Assembly: GCA_947588775.1 (NCBI GenBank)
Contig: CANPZQ010000051.1
Location: 1 to 12,225, forward strand
DNA from: an uncultured Clostridia bacterium
GTDB lineage: Bacteria > Bacillota > Clostridia > Oscillospirales > Ruminococcaceae
Direction of reading: 5' to 3'
Length of the DNA stretch: 12,225 nucleotides
The stretch's first letter is position 1, and the number at the start of each line of letters is the position of its first letter. The notes below the pieces were generated by a model, which was not told where the DNA came from, made no database searches, and saw only the letters and a program-made list of their open reading frames with translations. The position numbers were made by a program, and so were the translations under genes. Shown in pieces: positions 8,160-12,225 of the stretch.

Positions 8160-8177
8160 AGATTTCACCTCCACGTA

Positions 8178-8206
8178 TTAGACAGAGAAGTTGCACAAAA
8201 AGTTTC
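8178..8206 (-). promoter_or_regulatory. Possible ECF-type promoter before the small gene
   Basis: Read on the minus strand, GAAAC (8206-8202) is followed after 18 bases by GTCTAATA (from 8183), which resembles promoters of extracytoplasmic-function sigma factors (GAAAC about 16-17 bases before CGTC). Transcription would start very close to the ribosome binding site. The match is imperfect and no sigma factor gene is in the window. The operon may instead be read from the regulator promoter at 8840-8868. Confidence 0.25.
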
Positions 8207-8268
8207 GCGGCAAAAAAATATTTCCGACGAGTTTAGACGGGGGAATTGTTAGTTTTGTTTTCACGACG

Positions 8269-8796
8269 CTATTTTATCCCGTATTCCGCGCATTTTTCAA
8301 GTATAATGCCTCTCAGCCGTTCGTTTTCAATCCCGTTTTTGACGTCGGTCGGGTCGATGTACGCGCCGGCGGTTATGCTCTGAATCGCGGCCTCGGCGAC
8401 GAAAACCTCGAAGATATGGCTGTCCGTAAACGCGTCGCGGATTTCGGTGTTCATGGCGGAGTTTATCCCCTCGACGGCGGCGAGGTAAAGCTGGGTATCC
8501 CGCCCGAGGAGCCTTCCCATCTCGTCGAGGCAGCGAAGCCCGCGGCGAAGCTCGTCGACCGATGTTCTGCGCTTGTAGGGGGATTTTCGGCTTCCGCCCC
8601 GAAGAATGTTGTCGACGGTCGTTTCAAGGACTTCCGCGAGCTCCACCAAAATTGAAGTATCGGGGAGCGTTTCGGCGCGTTCCCACTTGCTGACCGCCTG
8701 AAAAGTAACGCTGAGCCGTTCGCCGAGCTCAGCCTGAGTGAGGCCCTTTTCGCGCCTCAGCCGGGAAATCTGCCGTCCTACCGATTCAATATCCAT
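8269..8796 (-). CDS. XRE-family helix-turn-helix transcriptional regulator
   Basis: A 175-residue DNA-binding protein. Residues about 7-62 form a Cro/C1-type helix-turn-helix domain: IGRQISRL-type first helix, LTQAELGERL as helix two, and the recognition helix region SVTFQAVSKWERAETLPD, typical of this family. Residues about 75-175 form a helical C-terminal domain with no motif I recognise (CLDEMGRLLG, EVFVAEAAIQSI); it may dimerise or sense a ligand. The ATG at 8796 has GGAGG six bases upstream. A near-consensus promoter and a small palindrome lie just ahead of it, suggesting self-control. The small-protein/lipoprotein/ABC unit follows in the same direction after 109 bases without a clear terminator, so this regulator probably controls that unit (inference). 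Confidence 0.88.
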   Translation of the reverse strand: MDIESVGRQISRLRREKGLTQAELGERLSVTFQAVSKWERAETLPDTSILVELAEVLETTVDNILRGGSRKSPYKRRTSVDELRRGLRCLDEMGRLLGRDTQLYLAAVEGINSAMNTEIRDAFTDSHIFEVFVAEAAIQSITAGAYIDPTDVKNGIENERLRGIILEKCAEYGIK

Positions 8797-8839
8797 AATT
8801 AACCTCCAAAATTTTATTCAAAAGGCCCTTTGTGCCGAA

Positions 8840-8868
8840 ATTATAGCATCTTCGCGCCGCCTTTTCAA
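8840..8868 (-). promoter_or_regulatory. Sigma-A promoter of the XRE regulator
   Basis: On the minus strand TTGAAA (8868-8863) and TATAAT (8845-8840) are separated by 17 bases. Transcription would start near 8833, about 37 bases before the ATG. It may also serve the downstream lipoprotein-ABC genes. Confidence 0.75.
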
Positions 8869-8883
8869 TAACCTGTTCGGTTA
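8869..8883. promoter_or_regulatory. Candidate operator palindrome next to the regulator promoter
   Basis: TAACC-TGTTC-GGTTA is a 15-base inverted repeat with five-base arms that touches the upstream edge of the -35 box. Its size and position fit a dimeric Cro/C1-type regulator controlling its own gene. With one copy and short arms it is only a candidate. Confidence 0.35.
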
Positions 8884-8892
8884 AATTTTGCG

Positions 8893-8918
8893 TCAAACGC
8901 TCAACCCGCGTTTGAGCG
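8893..8918. repeat. Two overlapping alternative inverted repeats
   Basis: TCAAACGC (8893-8900) can pair with GCGTTTGA (8908-8915), or CGCTCAA (8898-8904) with TTGAGCG (8912-8918). The two pairings exclude each other. They lie in the divergent control region between the XRE regulator and the metallopeptidase genes and could be a protein-binding site. Confidence 0.4.
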
Positions 8919-8928
8919 CGCTGTGACC

Positions 8929-9011
8929 GCGCGGGCGAAAGGGCTTCTTTCCTGCGGCCACATGGCCTCCTGCGCCCACCCGCCCTCCCCACCCCGCCCT
9001 TTCGCCCGCGC
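8929..9011. repeat. GC-rich island B: perfect 16-bp inverted repeat around a G-quadruplex motif
   Basis: GCGCGGGCGAAAGGGC (8929-8944) is repeated in perfect reverse complement at 8996-9011, with a 51-base spacer. The stretch 8975-8999 on the plus strand has six C runs of three or four bases, each separated by a single base, so the minus strand can form a very stable single-base-loop G-quadruplex. The 11-mer CCCACCCGCCC is shared with island A (2247-2257). The right arm ends five bases before the -35 box of the metallopeptidase gene, so folding here could affect that promoter. Confidence 0.65.
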
Positions 9012-9016
9012 TCCCC

Positions 9017-9045
9017 TTGCAATCCCCCTCCGCCCATGCTATAAT
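9017..9045 (+). promoter_or_regulatory. Sigma-A promoter of the metallopeptidase gene
   Basis: TTGCAA (9017-9022) and TATAAT (9040-9045) are separated by 17 bases. Transcription would start near 9052, almost on the AGGAGG site at 9054-9059, so the leader is very short. This also rules out the in-frame TTG at 9017 as a start codon. Confidence 0.75.
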
Positions 9046-9067
9046 ATCAAAAAAGGAGGCCGTTACT

Positions 9068-9625
9068 TTGACATATAAACTAATCCGCAGCAGCCGAAAA
9101 ACCGTTTCCGTCGAGGTCCGCGCCGACGGCGTGACAGTCCGCGCACCCATGAAAATGCCCGCCTCGGAAATCGAAAAATTTGTCCGAAAGCATGAAAAAT
9201 GGATTGAAAAAAACGTTAAAAAGGTTGAGGAACAAAAAGGCTCCCTCGCGGGAGTGCCGCCGCTTACGAAGGAGGAAATTCGAGCCCTCGCCGAACGCGC
9301 CGCGAGGTATATCCCCGAGCGCGCGGCGTTTTACGCCCCGAAAATCGGGGTCGGCTACGCCAAAATCACGATTCGCTGCCAGCGCACGAAGTGGGGCAGC
9401 TGCTCAGCGAAGGGAAACCTGAATTTCAACTGCCTGCTGATGCTCGCCCCGCCCGAGGCAATCGACAGCGTGGTCGTCCACGAGCTCTGCCACCGAAAGG
9501 AGATGAACCACTCGGACCGCTTCTACAGCGAGGTTCTGCGCGTTTTCCCTGAGTACAAAAAATGGGACAGATGGCTTAAAGACAACGGCGCGGCGATTCT
9601 CGCAAGGGCAGGGGAGGGGAAATAG
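9068..9625 (+). CDS. YgjP-like metallopeptidase domain protein (DUF45/SprT-like)
   Basis: A 185-residue protein of the YgjP/DUF45 family (PF01863), predicted zinc-dependent peptidases of the cytoplasm. The zinc motif HELCH is at 138-142 (H138, E139, H142), followed by NHS with H148 as the likely third ligand. Upstream, TKWGSCSAKGNLNFN (108-122) and the end FPEYKKWDRWLKDNG (160-174) are family hallmarks. Residues 1-60 form the usual basic N-terminal part (KTVSVEVRADGVTVRAP). Length is near the short end of the family, which often has about 230 residues. The start is TTG at 9068: AGGAGG ends eight bases before it, and the -35 box overlaps the other possible start. The gene is monocistronic, between its own promoter and the terminator at 9659. 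The physiological substrate is unknown. Confidence 0.88.
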   Translation: MTYKLIRSSRKTVSVEVRADGVTVRAPMKMPASEIEKFVRKHEKWIEKNVKKVEEQKGSLAGVPPLTKEEIRALAERAARYIPERAAFYAPKIGVGYAKITIRCQRTKWGSCSAKGNLNFNCLLMLAPPEAIDSVVVHELCHRKEMNHSDRFYSEVLRVFPEYKKWDRWLKDNGAAILARAGEGK

Positions 9626-9658
9626 GGTTTTAATGTTGTATAAATAATATGATAATTA

Positions 9659-9687
9659 AACCCGGCAGACGGATTGTCTGCCGGGTT
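9659..9687. terminator. Bidirectional terminator shared by the metallopeptidase gene and the GH13 stump
   Basis: AACCCGGCAGAC (9659-9670) and GTCTGCCGGGTT (9676-9687) form a perfect 12-bp stem with a five-base loop. On the plus strand it is followed by AAAATTTATT, on the minus strand by TAATTATCATATT. It is 33 bases past the metallopeptidase stop. From the other side, its stem contains two bases of the stop codon of the 23-codon minus-strand ORF. Confidence 0.75.
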
Positions 9688-9757
9688 AAAATTTATTCGT
9701 CTGCGGGTAAATTTCATAAAAAAACAGCACGTCAAGCCAGTGAGGGGTTTGCGACAT
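9686..9757 (-). pseudogene. 23-codon stump resembling the N-terminus of a GH13 alpha-amylase
   Basis: An ORF on the minus strand starts with ATG at 9757 behind AAAGGAGC and ends in TAA at 9686. Its product, MSQTPHWLDVLFFYEIYPQT followed by NKF, reads like the first strand of glycoside hydrolase family 13 enzymes, which in Clostridia commonly begin with WL-x-D-x-VFYEIYPQSF before the NGDGIGD motif. Here the frame stops three codons after YPQT and runs straight into a terminator. Together with a perfect promoter this looks like a gene that lost nearly all of its coding part through an internal deletion, leaving promoter, start and terminator. The alternative is a functional micro-ORF or a short regulatory RNA of about 110 bases. 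No other part of an amylase is in the window. Confidence 0.55.
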
Positions 9758-9781
9758 GGTATCAGCTCCTTTGCAGGTTTT

Positions 9782-9810
9782 ATTATATACACGAAAGGCA
9801 AAGTTGTCAA
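9782..9810 (-). promoter_or_regulatory. Perfect consensus sigma-A promoter driving the GH13 stump
   Basis: On the minus strand TTGACA (9810-9805) and TATAAT (9787-9782) are exactly 17 bases apart, a full match to consensus and the strongest promoter in the window. Transcription would start near 9775, and the transcript would end at the hairpin 9659-9687. Confidence 0.8.
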
Positions 9811-9875
9811 GCAAAACCGTACCTCTTTTCTTTCTTCAAGTCCAATTTTCCGTACTCATCTCCTTCATTTGATTA

Positions 9876-9904
9876 TTGCCAAAGGCGCGGGAATATGCTA
9901 TACT
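9876..9904 (+). promoter_or_regulatory. Sigma-A promoter of the Y-family polymerase operon
   Basis: TTGCCA (9876-9881) and TATACT (9899-9904) are separated by 17 bases. Transcription would start near 9911, about 33 bases before the TTG start. I see no LexA-type palindrome (GAAC-N4-GTTC or similar) around it. Confidence 0.65.
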
Positions 9905-9943
9905 TAAAGCGGAGATTATAAGATTCGATGGGAGGTGAGGAAT

Positions 9944-11434
9944 TTGCCGGACGTTAAACAGTACATTTCAATAGACCTGAAGAGCTTCTACGCCTCGGTG
10001 GAGTGCCGGGAGCGGGGGCTTGAACCGCTTACGACGAATCTTGTCGTCGCGGATTCGTCGCGGACCGAAAAGACAATCTGCCTTGCGGTTTCGCCGTCGC
10101 TCAAGGCTTACGGTATTCCCGGGAGGCCGAGGCTTTTTGAAGTTGTCCAGAAAATCAAAGAGGTCAACGCGGCGCGGCTGTACAGGGCTCCGGAACATAA
10201 ATTCGTCGGGGAAAGCTGCTTCTCCGCGGAACTCGCGGCGAACCCGGCTCTGGCGGTTTCGTACATCGTCGCGGTGCCGAGAATGGCGCATTATATCGAG
10301 TACAGCACGAAAATTTTCGACGTATACCTTAAATACGTCGCGCCGGAGGACATTCATGTCTACTCGATTGACGAGGTTTTCATAGACGCAACGGATTATC
10401 TCAGGATTTACGGAATTACGGCGCGCGAACTCGCGATGAAGATGATTCGCGATGTTCTGGAAACAACCGGCATCACCGCGACGGCGGGAATCGGGACCAA
10501 TCTCTATCTTTGCAAGATTGCGATGGACATCGTTGCGAAGAAAATGCCTCCCGATTGCGACGGCGTGAGAATTGCCGAGCTCGACGAGATGAGCTATCGC
10601 GAAAAGCTCTGGGAACATCGGCCGCTGACCGATTTCTGGAGAATAGGCAAGGGGTATGCGACAAAACTTGAGGCAAACGGAATGTTCACGATGGGCGACG
10701 TCGCAAGGCGTTCGCTCTGCGACGAGGACAGGCTCTACAAGCTGTTCGGGATAAACGCCGAGCTTCTCATTGACCACGCGTGGGGGTGGGAGCCGGTGAC
10801 GATTGCCGACATAAAGGCGTATAAACCCGAAACAAACAGCATAAGCTCGGGGCAGGTTCTCACCGAGCCGTATCCCTTTGACAAGGCGAAGCTCGTCGTC
10901 AGGGAGATGACCGATCTGCTCGCCCTTGATTTGGTGGATAAGGGGCTTGTCACAGGCCAGATTGTCCTTACAATCGGCTACGACGTCGAGAACATGTCGA
11001 ACGGCTATAAGGGTGAAGTCGCCATCGACCGCTACGGCAGAAAAATCCCGAAACACGCGCAGGGGACAGCCAATCTCGACCGCCCGACAAGCTCCGCAAA
11101 GCTTATTACCGAGGCGGTGATGAAGCTCTACGACAGAATAGCCGGGAAGAAAATGCTTGTAAGGAGGATAACGATCGCCGCCTGCAGCGTAATTCCGGAA
11201 ACGGACGTTCCCGAAGAACAGCCCGAGCAGCTCGACCTTTTCACCGACTATAAAGAGCTCGAACGCAGGCGCGAACAGGAGAAAAATGCCCTCGAAAAGG
11301 AAAAGAACCTCCAGAAGGCGGTAATCGGCATCAAGAAAAAGTTCGGGAAAAATTATGTGCTTAAGGGCATGAATTTTGAGGAGGGCGCGACCGCAAAGGA
11401 CCGCAACCGCCAAATCGGAGGACACAAAGCATAA
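9944..11434 (+). CDS. Y-family translesion DNA polymerase (UmuC/UvrX-like)
   Basis: A 496-residue error-prone polymerase of the kind found with YolD in Firmicutes, which copies past damaged bases. Catalytic acidic residues are D11 in ISIDLKSFYASVE and D143-E144 in YSIDEVF. Y16 sits at the steric-gate position, as in UmuC-type enzymes. TATAGIGTNLYLCKIAMDIVAKK (178-200) is the palm/fingers motif of the family. The little-finger domain spans roughly 300-415. QLDLF at 429-433 is a canonical beta-clamp binding motif, followed by a charged coiled segment (about 437-466) and a tail ending QIGGHKA. Start choice: TTG at 9944 with GGGAGG eight bases upstream; a GTG at 9935 would lie inside that site. 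It is followed after 16 bases by the YolD-like gene. No catalytic residue is missing and it looks intact. Confidence 0.92.
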   Translation: MPDVKQYISIDLKSFYASVECRERGLEPLTTNLVVADSSRTEKTICLAVSPSLKAYGIPGRPRLFEVVQKIKEVNAARLYRAPEHKFVGESCFSAELAANPALAVSYIVAVPRMAHYIEYSTKIFDVYLKYVAPEDIHVYSIDEVFIDATDYLRIYGITARELAMKMIRDVLETTGITATAGIGTNLYLCKIAMDIVAKKMPPDCDGVRIAELDEMSYREKLWEHRPLTDFWRIGKGYATKLEANGMFTMGDVARRSLCDEDRLYKLFGINAELLIDHAWGWEPVTIADIKAYKPETNSISSGQVLTEPYPFDKAKLVVREMTDLLALDLVDKGLVTGQIVLTIGYDVENMSNGYKGEVAIDRYGRKIPKHAQGTANLDRPTSSAKLITEAVMKLYDRIAGKKMLVRRITIAACSVIPETDVPEEQPEQLDLFTDYKELERRREQEKNALEKEKNLQKAVIGIKKKFGKNYVLKGMNFEEGATAKDRNRQIGGHKA

Positions 11435-11450
11435 AAATGAGGAGGAAAAA

Positions 11451-11975
11451 ATGGGCAGATACGACGATATAATCAACCTTCCGCACAGACAGTCGGAAAA
11501 GCGGGAGCATATGTCAATCCACGACAGGGCGGCGCAGTTCAGCCCGTTTGCCGCCCTTACCGGCCACAGCGACGCGATTGAGGAAACGGCGCGCCTTACC
11601 GACGGCAGAATTATTTTGGGGGAATACGAGGCGAACCTTCTTGACGAAAAGCTGCGCCAGCTGATTGAAAACCCGAACCAGATCGTAAAGGTGACGTATT
11701 TTGTCCCCGACGGCAAAAAACAGGGCGGCAAATACGTCACCGAATCCAAGGCCGTCCGCCTTGTCGACGAAACCCTGCAAACGATAATTTTCAAAGACAA
11801 GAGCGAAATCGATTTGAGGGACGTGGCGGACATTGAGCTGCCGGCGAAGGGGAAAAAGGGGAAGGGGAGAGGGAAAAAGGAGCGAGAAAATGGCGGCAAG
11901 CATGTTGAAATTATATGCGAAAGCGGTATGAAATTTATTCGGCGGTCGAAAGACGGCAGCCACATGTCCTCCTAA
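11451..11975 (+). CDS. YolD-like protein, partner of the Y-family polymerase
   Basis: A 174-residue protein with a YolD-like domain (PF08863). The hallmark N-terminus is clear: YDDIINLPHRQSEKR, then MSIHDRAAQFSPFAALTGH (21-39). Residues about 40-128 complete the small domain (VKVTYFVPDGKKQGGKY). In Firmicutes such proteins are encoded next to Y-family polymerases and have been proposed to play the part of UmuD; the arrangement here is exactly that, 16 bases downstream with a strong GAGGAGG site. Residues 133-145 are a Lys/Gly tract (KGKKGKGRGKKE) encoded by an uninterrupted 37-base purine run (11846-11882). A further tail, KHVEIICESGMKFIRRSKDG, has no counterpart I know of; the typical family member is shorter. 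The long purine run could be prone to slippage. Confidence 0.9.
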   Translation: MGRYDDIINLPHRQSEKREHMSIHDRAAQFSPFAALTGHSDAIEETARLTDGRIILGEYEANLLDEKLRQLIENPNQIVKVTYFVPDGKKQGGKYVTESKAVRLVDETLQTIIFKDKSEIDLRDVADIELPAKGKKGKGRGKKERENGGKHVEIICESGMKFIRRSKDGSHMSS

Positions 11976-11993
11976 ATTGGAAAAATTTTTTGA

Positions 11994-12044
11994 CGATTTC
12001 TCATCTCGCAGGCGGCAATGCGACTGCTGAGATGCCGAAAATCG
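11994..12044 (+). terminator. Imperfect hairpin after the polymerase-YolD operon
   Basis: CATCTC-GCAG (12002-12011) pairs with CTGC-T-GAGATG (12024-12034) with one bulge. CGATTTC (11994-12000) can pair with GAAAATCG (12037-12044) to lengthen the stem. It begins 18 bases past the YolD stop. The T run after it is weak (ACTATTTTAG), so termination is probable but not certain. Confidence 0.45.
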
Positions 12045-12103
12045 ACTATTTTAGATATGTTGCTTATGCATTTCTCATAATTTTCAAAACTTCATAAAAA
12101 CTA

Positions 12104-12132
12104 TTGCATTTCTTTTTGAAACATGATATAAT
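12104..12132 (+). promoter_or_regulatory. Strong promoter reading out of the window
   Basis: TTGCAT (12104-12109) and TATAAT (12127-12132) are separated by 17 bases; transcription would start near 12139. TGCATTTCT occurs at 12067-12075 and again at 12105-12113, overlapping the -35 box, so a regulator might bind a direct repeat here. The gene it serves lies beyond 12225. Confidence 0.75.
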
Positions 12133-12138
12133 GTACTC

Positions 12139-12225
12139 ACAAATCAACAACAAAGCCTACAAATAAAAAGTCAAGCCCCAAAATAGAACTTGACGAAAAA
12201 AATTGTAGGTGAAGTAGGAAGAAAA
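12139..12225 (+). other. Structured 5' leader of an off-window gene (partial)
   Basis: The transcript from the promoter at 12104-12132 would contain an outer stem CCTACAA (12156-12162) / TTGTAGG (12203-12209) enclosing an inner stem GTCAAG (12170-12175) / CTTGAC (12189-12194) with an A-rich loop. The purine-rich AGGTGAAGTAGGAAG follows and may include a ribosome binding site. No riboswitch class is recognised and no coding start is visible before the window ends. Confidence 0.4.

Noticed and set aside
9017..9067. An upstream TTG start for the metallopeptidase
   Set aside because: It coincides with the -35 box; the TTG at 9068 has an AGGAGG site at correct spacing.
8786..9150. Two minus-strand frames of 83 and 85 codons across the divergent control region
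   Set aside because: They cover promoters and the inverted repeat on both sides and encode low-complexity Gly/Arg sequence.
9850..9943. A LexA/SOS box for the polymerase operon
   Set aside because: I looked for GAAC-N4-GTTC and similar palindromes and saw none; absence is by eye only.
11889..11930. A 13-codon frame (ATG at 11889) behind AAGGAG inside the YolD gene
   Set aside because: It is fully inside the YolD reading frame, very short, and the purine-rich upstream sequence is explained by the Lys/Gly codons.
9968..11965. A 665-codon open frame on the minus strand opposite the polymerase and YolD genes
   Set aside because: It lacks a convincing start signal, its translation resembles no family, and both plus-strand genes are clear. 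Codon bias of the real genes leaves the opposite frame open.
12139..12225. Retron, group II intron or CRISPR leader at the right end
   Set aside because: Only stem-loops are visible; no reverse transcriptase, GUGYG intron boundary or repeat-spacer pattern is in the window.

Overview
The window looks like chromosomal DNA of a Clostridia-class Bacillota, probably an uncultured or gut-type relative of the Oscillospiraceae/Ruminococcaceae. The grounds are strong AGGAGG-type ribosome binding sites, sigma-A promoters, TTG start codons, lipobox lipoproteins, a Cthe_2159-type carbohydrate-binding protein and a Y-family polymerase/YolD pair. The taxonomic call is inference; there is no rRNA or other marker gene.

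Left part (1-2400): a promoter at the very edge drives a 659-residue membrane-anchored beta-helix protein of the Cthe_2159 carbohydrate-binding family, closed by a terminator. A 511-base non-coding stretch follows. It holds a GC-rich island (long inverted repeat around a G-quadruplex motif) and a second hairpin that probably separates the convergent transcripts.

Middle part (2555-8868, all minus strand, read right to left): an XRE-type regulator with its own consensus promoter and a candidate operator is followed by a probable 43-residue small protein, two tandem paralogous lipoproteins with an identical C-x4-C-x-H-x4-C cluster, an ABC ATPase and a large duplicated ABC-2-type permease. From the small gene onward the genes overlap by 1-11 bases, so they are almost certainly one translationally coupled unit: a regulator-controlled ABC exporter with two surface lipoproteins. 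I know no named system with exactly this layout, and it is the best candidate here for something undescribed.

Right part (8800-12225): a divergent control region contains a second GC-rich inverted repeat with a G-quadruplex motif. It leads to a YgjP-like (DUF45) metallopeptidase gene with a TTG start. Behind a shared terminator, on the minus strand, sits a 23-codon ORF with a perfect consensus promoter. It reads like the first residues of a GH13 alpha-amylase and is probably the stump of a deleted gene. A Y-family translesion polymerase with a QLDLF clamp-binding motif and a YolD-like partner follow as a two-gene operon. The window ends with a strong rightward promoter and the start of a structured leader for a gene that lies outside.

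No tRNA, rRNA, CRISPR array, transposase or integrase was seen.
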